From IMG/VR virus record IMGVR_UViG_3300044648_000335, positions 1-39,567 of that record: a stretch of DNA of 39,567 nucleotides; one strand, written 5' to 3'. The position numbers and the translations under genes were made by a program. The stretch's first letter is position 1. Each line of letters opens with the position of its first letter. This stretch comes from a virus. Below, piece by piece: positions 1-6,120 of this stretch. The notes beneath the pieces were generated by a model. That model ran no database searches. It was not told where the DNA came from and was given only the letters and a program-made list of their open reading frames with translations.

Positions 1-155
1 TTGACCTTTGCCCTTCGTTCGGCTGCGTCGAGGGCGAGGACGGCTATGGTGGCGGCGCGTTCGGCCTGGGCGCGGTTGTGGATCGGCGGGCACGGCAGCA
101 CACCCGGTCGCCAGAGCGCGTCAGCAACGAGGTTGATGCGGGGGTCCTCAATCAC
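1..155 (-). CDS. Partial small phage protein, 3' end outside window
   Basis: A GTG start at 155 opens a frame beginning VIEDPRINLVADALWRPG, with a later IHNRAQAERAATIAVLALD stretch. It runs off the left edge with no stop, so at least 51 codons are visible. The start overlaps the upstream stop by 8 nt (GTGATTGA), the arrangement used by many neighbours. Small helical proteins of this look are common among actinophage early genes, but I recognise no functional family. The frame does not continue into the gene at the right end of the window. Confidence 0.6.
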   Translation of the reverse strand, partial: MIEDPRINLVADALWRPGVLPCPPIHNRAQAERAATIAVLALDAAERRAKV

Positions 156-486
156 GGAGCCGCCCAGGAGTAGGAGTCGGCGGAGTAGGAGTCGGGTGGT
201 AGGCGACTCCGCACCCGTTCACGAGGCGCGGCCAGCCGCCCTCGCAGAGAGCGCAGTGGTGCTGGCTGCACGTGCGGTTGACCGTCTGCGGCTTGGCGGC
301 GTCGTCGCGAAGCCCGTCGAGCGTCCGGCCGAGCCGCAGCGTCACGCCTCGCAGCGCGATCGCGGTCTCGACGAGGTCGTCGATGGTCCGGTCACCGTCG
401 TCGATGCCGTCCTCGATCTCCTGCGCCAGGTCGAGGGCCTGGCCGGCGAGCTTCGCCGCGCGTGCGCGCTCCGCCGCCACGCTCAT
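148..486 (-). CDS. Hypothetical protein, helical N-terminus with Cys-rich tail
   Basis: This 112-residue protein starts MSVAAERARAAK. The first 70 residues look helical and acidic (EIEDGIDDGDRTIDD). The C-terminal third has a Cys cluster (CSQHHCALC, then NGCG) that could bind a metal, followed by a Pro-Thr run. The ATG overlaps the upstream stop as ATGA, and its own stop overlaps the next start by 8 nt, so it is translationally coupled on both sides. It belongs to the accessory operon starting near 1890. No function is recognised. Confidence 0.65.
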   Translation of the reverse strand: MSVAAERARAAKLAGQALDLAQEIEDGIDDGDRTIDDLVETAIALRGVTLRLGRTLDGLRDDAAKPQTVNRTCSQHHCALCEGGWPRLVNGCGVAYHPTPTPPTPTPGRLRD

Positions 487-728
487 CGGTCGGCCTCCCG
501 CCCGGCGGCGGCCCACTGGCCGTCGATCCACTCCTCGAAGCCGATCGAAACGTGGCTGTCCTCGCCGCGGCACCACGCGAGGTGGCGGTCCTTGAACCAC
601 GCCAGCGCCCAGTCGGCGCGGACGTACTCGACCGGCTCGCCGTCGTGGCCGAGCGGGAGCAGGCGTCCGTCGACCTCGACGGCGGCGTTGAACGACTCGT
701 GCAGCCAGATGCGGTCGGGCTCAGGCAT
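483..728 (-). CDS. Hypothetical protein (81 aa), Trp-rich
   Basis: The frame starts MPEPDRIWLHESFNAAVEVD. GGAGG lies 7 nt upstream of the ATG, and the start overlaps the upstream stop by 8 nt (ATGCCTGA). The protein is acidic and Trp-rich (WALAWFKDRHLAW, FEEWIDGQWAAAG). There is no membrane segment or known motif. It looks like one of the small soluble proteins expressed early by actinophages. Its role is unknown. Confidence 0.65.
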   Translation of the reverse strand: MPEPDRIWLHESFNAAVEVDGRLLPLGHDGEPVEYVRADWALAWFKDRHLAWCRGEDSHVSIGFEEWIDGQWAAAGREADR

Positions 729-879
729 CGGGAGCCTCCTCGGGACGGGCGTGGCTGCCGAACTCGGCGACGCACGGGCCCGGGTGCCCGGTCCGGCGGG
801 CGCACGGCCACACCCAGCCGGCGAACGTCCGCTCGCGCGGGCATCGTTCCGCCGCGAGCAGCGACATCTGCTCAGGCAT
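721..879 (-). CDS. Small Cys-containing protein (52 aa)
   Basis: The ATG at 879 opens MPEQMSLLAAERCPRERTF; a CARRTGHPGPC segment follows and the protein ends EEAPDA. The Cys spacing suggests a small zinc-binding fold. Both its start and its stop lie inside copies of one 20-nt direct repeat (720-739 and 871-890), so it behaves like a removable cassette between its neighbours. Overlaps are 8 nt on both sides. The family with a GHPGPC-like motif is widespread in actinophages, but its function is unknown. Confidence 0.6.
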   Translation of the reverse strand: MPEQMSLLAAERCPRERTFAGWVWPCARRTGHPGPCVAEFGSHARPEEAPDA

Positions 880-1333
880 CGGGAGCCTCCTTCGCGCCGG
901 CGCGGACGTAGACGCGGTCGGTCGAGTTGAACCGGCCGTCGTCGAGCCGCGGGCCGAGGTTCCAGTAGCGCTCGAACTTCTGGCGCACGCCGGTCCACCC
1001 CCATCGGGTCTTCGTGCCGATGCTCTCCTGGGCGGCCTCGAAGATCGCGGCGTGCTGGCGGCCGGCGACGAGGTTCTGCCGGGACTCGAAGTCGTAGCCG
1101 TGGATCTCTCCCCACTCGCGGTCCTCGAACTCCGGGTCCGCGAGGCAGTGCGCGCAGACGTGGACCTCGTCGGTGTACCGGAAGCCCGTCGAGCCCGTGA
1201 CGGGCACGTTGAAGGTCGCCCAGCCGCACCAGCCCGGCGACTCGTTGCAGACGGCGGAGCGCCCGTCGCGGTCGCCCTCGTTGTCGAGGTCCTGGTTGCA
1301 GACGTCGCAGAAGTAGGTCGTATGCGAGCTCAC
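872..1333 (-). CDS. Hypothetical zinc-finger-like protein (153 aa)
   Basis: The GTG start overlaps the upstream stop as GTGA, and GGGAGAG precedes it. Paired cysteines (FCDVC near residue 9, CNESPGWCGW, then VCAHC) suggest one or two zinc sites in the N-terminal half. The rest is basic and aromatic (RWGWTGVRQKFERYWNL). It ends AGAKEAPDA, the same tail as the 721-879 product. Zinc sites hint at nucleic-acid or protein binding, but no family is recognised. Confidence 0.65.
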   Translation of the reverse strand: MSSHTTYFCDVCNQDLDNEGDRDGRSAVCNESPGWCGWATFNVPVTGSTGFRYTDEVHVCAHCLADPEFEDREWGEIHGYDFESRQNLVAGRQHAAIFEAAQESIGTKTRWGWTGVRQKFERYWNLGPRLDDGRFNSTDRVYVRAGAKEAPDA

Positions 1334-1605
1334 GAGCGCTCTCCCTTGGCCCTCGATGTCAGGGCCGCTCGGATGTTCTCGCTGGCCTGCTCGATGTCGA
1401 ATCGGTCGGGACCGCACTCGGCCGCGAGGACCGCGTCGATGACGGCGCGGCACAGGTCGTCGGGCAGATCCGCCGGGACGAACTCCCGCGGGTGGTAGTC
1501 CTGCGGGTAGCCGTGCTCGGTCCAGTAGGTCGGGCGGTTCGCGGCGCGGACGGACCCGAGGGGGCCGCTGCACACGGCGAAGATCCGGTCAGGGACGGGG
1601 ATCAC
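1330..1605 (-). CDS. Hypothetical protein (91 aa) with LTSRAKGERS tail
   Basis: The GTG start at 1605 has GGAGCG just upstream and overlaps the preceding stop as GTGA. The N-terminus (MIPVPDRIFAVCSGP) is followed by Tyr- and Pro-rich sequence and then a helical half. The last residues, LTSRAKGERS, match the C-terminus of the protein at 38912-39190 almost exactly, and the DNA there is also similar. This suggests exchange at gene junctions. No function is recognised. Confidence 0.65.
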   Translation of the reverse strand: MIPVPDRIFAVCSGPLGSVRAANRPTYWTEHGYPQDYHPREFVPADLPDDLCRAVIDAVLAAECGPDRFDIEQASENIRAALTSRAKGERS

Positions 1606-1829
1606 GGCAGGCGCTCCTCAAGCTCGAACGCCGTCATGTGCGAGGTGGCGTAGATCAGCGAGCCGTCGTGAGCGATGACGACGCCTCCGCCACCGTCGCT
1701 CCACTGGACCGCGATCCCGGTCGGCGACTCCCACCGCAGGTCAAAGCCATCGGGGGCCGCGACGCGCTGGTAGAGGTCGTCGCGCAGCAGGCGCACGATC
1801 TCGCGCGTCTCCTCCGACGACCTAGCCAC
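1602..1829 (-). CDS. Hypothetical protein (75 aa), coupled to a 22-codon leader
   Basis: I chose GTG 1829 (VARSSEETREIVRLLRDD) because AGGAG sits 7 nt upstream. An ATG at 1835 is in frame but only 1 nt from that AGGAG. The start overlaps the leader stop by 8 nt (GTGGCTAG). The product ends FELEERLP. A central WESPTGIAVQWSDGGGG strand pattern suggests a small alpha/beta fold. It is the first full-size gene of the operon running off the left edge. Role unknown. Confidence 0.6.
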   Translation of the reverse strand: MARSSEETREIVRLLRDDLYQRVAAPDGFDLRWESPTGIAVQWSDGGGGVVIAHDGSLIYATSHMTAFELEERLP

Positions 1830-1890
1830 GTCCATGCTCCTGACCAACAGTCGGGGTCGGCGACTTCAAGCGGTGCTCTCGGTTTCTCAT
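1822..1890 (-). CDS. Leaderless 22-codon leader ORF
   Basis: The ATG at 1890 lies exactly 7 nt after the last base of the TACGGT -10 box, as in the three other promoters of this type. The frame begins MRNREHRLKSPTPTVG and ends after QEHGRG. Its C-terminal codons resemble the end of the gene at 39371-39567 (PTAGQEQGPA), also at DNA level, and both contain TGGTCAGGAGCA, which carries the SD for the next gene. It may load ribosomes on a leaderless mRNA and couple them to the next start. It could also be the remnant of a longer gene. Confidence 0.5.
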   Translation of the reverse strand: MRNREHRLKSPTPTVGQEHGRG

Positions 1891-1896
1891 CACTCC

Positions 1897-1925
1897 ACCG
1901 TACGCAATACCGAAGCCGAAAGCAA
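1897..1925 (-). promoter_or_regulatory. Leaderless promoter with TTCGG operator, left accessory operon
   Basis: On the minus strand TTGCTT (1925-1920), 17 nt starting TCGGCTTCGG, and TACGGT (1902-1897). Seven nt after the -10 lies the ATG at 1890. The spacer has a tandem TTCGG-CTTCGG. The element follows the stop of the early operon (1931) and would start the operon running to the left edge. Sigma-70-like architecture is seen; repressor control is inferred from the shared spacer. Confidence 0.75.
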
Positions 1926-1930
1926 GACAG

Positions 1931-2152
1931 CTACTCAAAAGGCGAAGCCTCCATCCGCGACGCCACCCACCGCTCCAACTCCGCCACCGGCCAATGCCGA
2001 CGCTGCTTGAACGGCACCGCCCGAATCTCCGGAACCACAATCTCCCGAAACGTATCCCGAGACACCCCAAGCATCGCCGCAGCCTCCGACGTGTTCACGA
2101 CCAGACGCTCATTCAACGGCAAGCTCCGCGCCCTCGCACCATCACGCTGCAC
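1931..2152 (-). CDS. Small HTH DNA-binding protein (excisionase/MerR-like)
   Basis: This 73-residue protein starts at GTG 2152, with GGGAGG 7 nt upstream, and overlaps the end of the preceding gene by 11 nt. Residues from about 17 on read LVVNTSEAAAMLGVSRDTF, a typical helix-turn-helix of excisionase-type or MerR-like phage proteins, then a wing-like VPFKQRRHW and a helix. It closes the early operon. It could be an excisionase, which would fit the integrase at 6121-6942, or another early regulator; sequence alone does not decide. Confidence 0.65.
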   Translation of the reverse strand: MQRDGARARSLPLNERLVVNTSEAAAMLGVSRDTFREIVVPEIRAVPFKQRRHWPVAELERWVASRMEASPFE

Positions 2153-2792
2153 GATCGCCCTCCCCCAACTTCGGCGGCGACGGCATGATCCCCGCGATCC
2201 CGAGATGCCGGAGCCCCGAGCTCTCCTCACCCCCGGCCTCAAGCACCTTGATCCGCTCGCCGACCAGAGGCAGAACGCGTCCCTCCCGGTACTCCTTCTC
2301 GAGCCCGTTCACCGAACCCAAGATGGCGCGCTCGACCCGCTGGCGGACTGCGCCGCCGTACTCCGAATCGCCGAGCTCCTCCCGTCCGAACTGTCGCAAC
2401 CCGTACTCGACCACGAACCGGGCCGCGTGCGGCGACCGATCAGCGACCCACCGGATCAGCTTCGCCTCGTTCGCGCGCATCGTCTCGGCCGGCAGCGACG
2501 GGTGAGTCGAGAACTTCCCGATCGCCTCGTGCAAGATCGCGATGACCTCGCCAGGAGCCGGGGCCGGGGGCCGCGCAGCCTTCATCGCCAACGCCGCTAT
2601 CTCGCCACCGGACGGCGGCCACTTCTCCCCCGTCAGCCAGATCTGCCGCACCGCGCCGATGGCCTGCTCCTTTGTCAGCGCATCGGGCAACGCCGCGTGC
2701 TCGATCTTCAACACGTCGTCCTCCGGAGCCTTGTGCTGCCTCCACAGACCCGTGAGGACCGTATGCACGCCAGACCACTCAGCCAGCGTCAC
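2142..2792 (-). CDS. Putative replication protein, possible helicase loader
   Basis: The 216-residue product starts MTLAEWSGVHTVLTGLW and overlaps the upstream replisome-organizer-like gene by 14 nt. The N-terminal 70 residues are helical and carry GEKWPPSGGEIAALA. The middle is helical, and the tail is disordered (PSPPKLGEGD). Length, position after a replisome-organizer-like gene and general style fit small phage helicase loaders. I see no Walker motif, so a DnaC-type ATPase is excluded. The function is inferred from context only. Confidence 0.5.
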   Translation of the reverse strand: MTLAEWSGVHTVLTGLWRQHKAPEDDVLKIEHAALPDALTKEQAIGAVRQIWLTGEKWPPSGGEIAALAMKAARPPAPAPGEVIAILHEAIGKFSTHPSLPAETMRANEAKLIRWVADRSPHAARFVVEYGLRQFGREELGDSEYGGAVRQRVERAILGSVNGLEKEYREGRVLPLVGERIKVLEAGGEESSGLRHLGIAGIMPSPPKLGEGDRAA

Positions 2793-3645
2793 GAGACGCC
2801 TCCTCCTGCGCCCGCAAGCGCTCCGTCATCTGCCGCGACTTCTGGTGCTCCGACAACCGGCCGCCTGACACGGCCCGCAAATGCGTGCGGCCGGGCGCAT
2901 CCTCAGCGGTCACGAACGGAGCCAATGCCCGCAACGGGTGCGTCACCCGCCGGTTCGCAGCTCGCTTCCACTCAGCGCAGTTGATCGCCGCCTGGACGAT
3001 GTCGACCTCGGGATGCTCGTCCGCCAATCGTTCAACTGTCCGGCGGTCGTGGACGTGGAGCCCGACCGCCGCCATGGCGTCGCACGCCCTGTCGATCTCC
3101 TCCCGCACCTCCGGGGAGGGCGGGACGACGACGGCTGTTGTCGAGTCGAACTGAGAAGGAGAGGGAGTAGGAGTAGGAGTCGAAGTCTCGGTAGGGCCTG
3201 AAACGGCCGCTTCATACCCCCCCGGTACCCCCTCCGGGGGGCCTTGGGGAGCGTCAAGAAGGGCCTGCAAAGGCTTGCAATGCGCTCCCGCCTGGCCGTA
3301 GAACACTCTGTAGACGCGGCTGGCTCGAGGCGCAGCGGTCACGGCGTTGCGGGCGCCCTTGATCTGGGTTTCGCTCTTCGGCGGGTTCCACCGCAAGCCG
3401 TTCACGAGCAACATCCAGTCGTCCTCATGAATGACCCAGCCACGATCGCCGAGCGCGCGCACGCCAGCGTCGAAGCGGTCGACGGCCCAGCCCATGTCAT
3501 GGGCCGCGTAGACCGACGGGAGGCGAAACAGCCCCTCCGTCTTCCTGTGCGCGCACGTAAGGAGGTAGAGCGCCACGACGCGCTCGTCGTCCGACCAGCC
3601 GGAGGTCTCCGGCCAGAACATCTCGTCGACGCCGTTGTAGTTCAC
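2779..3645 (-). CDS. Replisome organizer-like replication initiator
   Basis: The GTG at 3645 overlaps the upstream stop as GTGA and gives 288 residues starting VNYNGVDEMFWPETSGWSD. Residues 1-105 resemble the winged-helix N-terminal domain of phage replisome organizers (ALYLLTCAHRKTEGLFRLP, then DRGWVIHEDDWMLLVNGLRW). A low-complexity linker rich in Pro, Thr and Ser follows (TPTPTPSPSQ). A C-terminal helical domain ends in a basic tail. Such proteins bind the phage origin and recruit the helicase. The origin may lie within this gene, as in related phages, but I found no clear iterons. Confidence 0.65.
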   Translation of the reverse strand: MNYNGVDEMFWPETSGWSDDERVVALYLLTCAHRKTEGLFRLPSVYAAHDMGWAVDRFDAGVRALGDRGWVIHEDDWMLLVNGLRWNPPKSETQIKGARNAVTAAPRASRVYRVFYGQAGAHCKPLQALLDAPQGPPEGVPGGYEAAVSGPTETSTPTPTPSPSQFDSTTAVVVPPSPEVREEIDRACDAMAAVGLHVHDRRTVERLADEHPEVDIVQAAINCAEWKRAANRRVTHPLRALAPFVTAEDAPGRTHLRAVSGGRLSEHQKSRQMTERLRAQEEASRDAG

Positions 3646-3833
3646 GACGCACCCCCCGCGACGTTCGCCATCCGGTTCTCTGTGTCGTGCGCGAACCTCG
3701 TCGTCCGCCCGCACGCACAGGCGTGGCGGACAACGACCCAGCCGGCCTCTGTCGTCGGGCTCTTGAAAGACCGCTCGACCTCTTCCGGCGACGGCCATGC
3801 ACCGCACACACACTGCGCCCTGTACGCGCTCAC
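3642..3833 (-). CDS. Small zinc-ribbon protein (63 aa)
   Basis: The GTG start overlaps the nuclease stop, and its stop overlaps the next GTG as GTGA. Two Cys pairs (QCVCGAW near residue 7 and HACACGRTTRF near residue 38) form a likely zinc ribbon. It sits in the early operon between the nuclease and the replisome organizer, so a nucleic-acid role is plausible. No specific family is recognised. Confidence 0.6.
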   Translation of the reverse strand: MSAYRAQCVCGAWPSPEEVERSFKSPTTEAGWVVVRHACACGRTTRFAHDTENRMANVAGGAS

Positions 3834-4201
3834 TCAAGACCACCTCTCGCACCAACAGGCGCCAGACGGGCCTGCACATCCTCGATGTCGCGCGGGCGCC
3901 ACAGGTAGGACTCCGCCCCGACCTGCACGAACGCGTCGAGCCAGTCCTGCTGCCCGGGCCGCAACCGGCCCGTGTCCGTCTTCAGTTCGACAACCAGGAG
4001 CGTGCTGCCGCGGATCAGCAGGAGGTCCGGAAACCCAGCAGTGTCACCCACAACAGTTTGCGGCTTCCCGGTCCGCCTGCCAGGCCGGTTGTCCGGGGCG
4101 TGGTAGATCCGCCAGCCGCCGCGCTTCGCCAGCGAGACAACCTGGAGCTGGAACCCTGCCTCGGTGAGCGACCCGTCAGCCTTCCGCACGCGCGTCGTCA
4201 T
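3830..4201 (-). CDS. VRR-NUC domain nuclease
   Basis: The 123-residue protein starts MTTRVRKADGSLTEAGFQ. It shows the PD-(D/E)XK core typical of stand-alone phage VRR-NUC proteins: E14, then GFPDL with D59, then the VELK strand with E72 and K74. Family members cut branched or structured DNA and are thought to act in recombination or replication. The start overlaps the upstream stop (ATGA). An earlier in-frame ATG at 4327 would sit inside the preceding gene and is rejected. Confidence 0.85.
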   Translation of the reverse strand: MTTRVRKADGSLTEAGFQLQVVSLAKRGGWRIYHAPDNRPGRRTGKPQTVVGDTAGFPDLLLIRGSTLLVVELKTDTGRLRPGQQDWLDAFVQVGAESYLWRPRDIEDVQARLAPVGARGGLE

Positions 4202-4482
4202 TCGCTCGCCTTCCGGGCGTGCATCGCGCGCAGCCGGTCGCCAGCGGCCTGGCGCTGCTCGTCGCTCACCTTCCGCTTGCTGGAGCGGAACGACAGAAGC
4301 CCGGCCGGCAGCGAGAAGTCCGCCCACACCGACCCCTCGTGCACGCCCTCGTCGTTCAGCGTCGCGGCGGGGTTCTTCTTCAGCTTCGTGATCAGCGGCC
4401 GCTGCGCGGTCCAGATGCGCACCATGTCGTCTGCGTCCGAAGTCGTGATGACCGTCTCGCGTTCCGGAGCGGTAAGGCTCAT
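4198..4482 (-). CDS. Early hypothetical protein (94 aa)
   Basis: The frame starts MSLTAPERETVITTSDADDM and couples by ATGA overlap to the Cro-like gene upstream and the nuclease downstream. It contains VRIWTAQRPLITKLKKNPAAT and a basic C-terminal helix (SFRSSKRKVSDEQRQ). Small basic proteins of this kind follow Cro in many phage early operons. There are no catalytic motifs or membrane segments. Function unknown. Confidence 0.65.
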   Translation of the reverse strand: MSLTAPERETVITTSDADDMVRIWTAQRPLITKLKKNPAATLNDEGVHEGSVWADFSLPAGLLSFRSSKRKVSDEQRQAAGDRLRAMHARKASE

Positions 4483-4793
4483 CGGTCGATCCGCGTCGGG
4501 GTCTGCGGTCCGCCGCGGCGGACCTGGTCAGCGGACCACTCCGGCCACAGGTCGCTCTTCGTCGTCTTCAACGCACGCGCCAAACGGGCCATCAACTTCG
4601 GCGTGATCGCGGTCCGGCCGGACTCCCAAGCCCGGATGGTCTGCTCGGTGGTGCCGATCTTCTTCGCGAGCTCGGCCTGCGTGAGCTTGTGCTCCGCGCG
4701 GCCCTTTCTGACGCGGTCGCCGAACTCGAGGCGTCCCGGCGGCTGGGTCTCGATGCTCACGGCCGGGGCCGTGATGGTGTCAGTGGTATCCAT
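4479..4793 (-). CDS. Cro-like XRE family regulator
   Basis: This 104-residue protein is the first gene of the early lytic operon, so by phage logic it is the Cro-type partner. An XRE helix-turn-helix spans about residues 24-85 (LTQAELAKKIGTTEQTIRAW). It is about half identical by eye (33 of 63 positions) to the divergent protein at 4892-5389 through the same domain, including the recognition helix, so both probably bind the same operators. The ATG is 7 nt downstream of the -10 box, which predicts a leaderless mRNA. The N- and C-terminal tails look disordered. Confidence 0.8.
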   Translation of the reverse strand: MDTTDTITAPAVSIETQPPGRLEFGDRVRKGRAEHKLTQAELAKKIGTTEQTIRAWESGRTAITPKLMARLARALKTTKSDLWPEWSADQVRRGGPQTPTRIDR

Positions 4794-4799
4794 CTTTCC

Positions 4800-4828
4800 A
4801 GCGTATTCATAACCGAAGCCGAAAGCAA
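4800..4828 (-). promoter_or_regulatory. Early lytic promoter with operator (PR-like), leaderless
   Basis: On the minus strand TTGCTT (4828-4823), a 17-nt spacer starting TCGGCTTCGG, and TACGCT (4805-4800). The predicted start is at the A of the Cro-like ATG (4793). The TTCGG-CTTCGG tandem lies between -35 and -10, so a bound repressor would block RNA polymerase. Confidence 0.8.
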
Positions 4829-4846
4829 GACCGGTAGCTGCTCACG

Positions 4847-4882
4847 TTCGGTTTCGCTTTCTAGCGGATTTGCTGGTGTAAT
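4847..4882 (+). promoter_or_regulatory. Second operator and possible repressor promoter (PRM-like)
   Basis: TTCGGTTTCGCTTTC at 4847-4861 is the same motif as the promoter operators, here facing the repressor gene. A possible promoter is TTCGCT (4853-4858), 18 nt, TGTAAT (4877-4882), with a start near 4889, 3 nt from the ATG at 4892. The -35 overlaps the operator, so the repressor could regulate itself. The promoter call is weak; the motif is clear. Confidence 0.55.
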
Positions 4883-4891
4883 CAGCGAGAT

Positions 4892-5389
4892 ATGCCACCC
4901 GCAAACAGCGACGACCGGCCCCGCGCGACCGACGATGAACGCGCCGCATTCGGCGCCCGAGTCCGCTCCGCTAGGAAGGGCCTAAAGCTCACCCAGGAAG
5001 CACTCGCACGCCAAGTCGGCACCACCTCCCAAACGCTCCGTTCGTGGGAGAACGGAAGGTCCGGGATCACGGAGCCGATGATGGACGCGCTGACAAGAGC
5101 CCTCGGCGTACAAGCAGACGACCTTTGGGCCGGCTGGGACCCAACCCTTGCCAACTGGGGCGGCCGACGCACCGAGCGGGAACCCACACCGGCCCGCCTG
5201 GACCGGCTCGAGGCCGAGATCATCGCCCTCAGAGCGGAGCTGGTGGCAAAGGAGGTTCTCGAGCCCTCCCCCGCCTCAACGGCCAGCGAACTTACGACGC
5301 ATCTCGAGCGGCTTGCAGAGCAGGCCGATCAGCGAGACGACGCATCAACAGCACCGCCTTCCGCAGCTCCGCGGCGTCAGTCTCAGTGA
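4892..5389 (+). CDS. CI-like XRE immunity repressor
   Basis: This 165-residue protein is transcribed away from the early operon. An XRE domain covers residues about 20-82 (LTQEALARQVGTTSQTLRSW). It is followed by a predicted coiled coil (RLDRLEAEIIALRAELVAK) and a second helical stretch, which could mediate dimer formation. There is no S24 peptidase domain, so RecA-stimulated autocleavage of the lambda type is not expected. No SD is visible and the mRNA may be almost leaderless. Position, divergence and paralogy to the Cro-like protein support the repressor role. Its last 98 nt overlap an opposite-strand ORF. Confidence 0.75.
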   Translation: MPPANSDDRPRATDDERAAFGARVRSARKGLKLTQEALARQVGTTSQTLRSWENGRSGITEPMMDALTRALGVQADDLWAGWDPTLANWGGRRTEREPTPARLDRLEAEIIALRAELVAKEVLEPSPASTASELTTHLERLAEQADQRDDASTAPPSAAPRRQSQ

Positions 5390-5531
5390 GACCGTTGACC
5401 GCCAGCGCTCGCGGCGCAGCCTCGTCGACTGCCGACGCCATCAGCGCCCAGGCGCTCCGCAGTGCGTCCTGCGGATCAACAACCCGGCCGTCAGAGCCGC
5501 CGGGAACACTCATGAGAAGCGGGCGATTCAT
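5292..5531 (-). CDS. Possible small helical protein (79 aa), antisense to repressor end
   Basis: The frame begins MNRPLLMSVPGGSDGRVVDP, then a helical region (LRSAWALMASAVDEAAPRAL; LTETDAAELRKAVLLMRRLA). Its composition looks protein-like. It overlaps the last 98 nt of the repressor gene in the convergent direction, and its SD (AAGGA, 14 nt away) is poor. It may be a real gene or antisense coding noise. Confidence 0.4.
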   Translation of the reverse strand: MNRPLLMSVPGGSDGRVVDPQDALRSAWALMASAVDEAAPRALAVNGLTETDAAELRKAVLLMRRLADRPALQAARDAS

Positions 5532-5752
5532 AGTCGTACCCCGATCCTTGAACGCCTCTGTGGACCCGCCACACACGCTTGCATGACCCGGTGTCGGGCG
5601 TTCGCTCCCCCAGCCGGATCGACAACTTCGCACCCCCTTCGGACGGCAACCGATCGAACAGGAGTTCGTATCCGGCGACTCGGGCCAGAAACTCCTGCGT
5701 GCGCCGCACCTACTCGCCAGTCAGAAACTTTTCTTCTCCTCCTAGCCGCGCT

Positions 5753-6073
5753 ATGAGCCCAACCGACCCTGACAAAGCACTCCAGAGACGCATCTGGGCG
5801 ACCGCGATCCTGGCCGGCTACCGTGGCCTCGGCGACCTCGCCAAAGCGATGAACGAGCCCGGCCTGTCGCACGCGAGCCTCCGAACGATCACCTACGAAT
5901 CGCCCGGCCTGGCCTCGAAGCTCGCCGCGATCTCCGCTCACGCGTCCAGCGTCGGCGCCAGCATCCCGACCGTGTGGCTTCGCGACGGGTTCGCCTCCCA
6001 CGAGGGCGAGCTGCCCGATCGGCCCGCGATGATGAGCGATCTCACCGCGCTGGAGCAGCGCCTGAAACCGTGA
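5753..6073 (+). CDS. Possible second phage regulator (106 aa)
   Basis: The frame starts MSPTDPDKALQRRIWATAIL. Residues about 20-50 (YRGLGDLAKAMNEPGLSHAS) have the spacing of a divergent helix-turn-helix, and the tail is helical (MMSDLTALEQRLKP). No SD or clear -10 is seen. It lies between the repressor and the integrase, convergent with the latter. A role in lysogeny control is plausible but unproven. Confidence 0.5.
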   Translation: MSPTDPDKALQRRIWATAILAGYRGLGDLAKAMNEPGLSHASLRTITYESPGLASKLAAISAHASSVGASIPTVWLRDGFASHEGELPDRPAMMSDLTALEQRLKP

Positions 6074-6120
6074 AGTGCCAGCGACGCCCCCCGCCGCCGG
6101 CAACAAGGGGTCCACCACGA

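Noticed and set aside
160-205. Repeated TAGGAGTCGG units near the left edge
   Set aside because: They encode the Pro-Thr tail of the 148-486 product; coding low complexity explains them.
1638-2984. Long plus-strand frame across the early operon
   Set aside because: It crosses a promoter and three coupled minus-strand genes, with the composition of an antisense shadow.
3140-3190. Simple repeats (GGAGTAGGAGTAGGAGT) as iterons or CRISPR
   Set aside because: They encode the Thr-Pro/Ser linker of the replication protein in frame. There are no spacers and no regular longer repeats.
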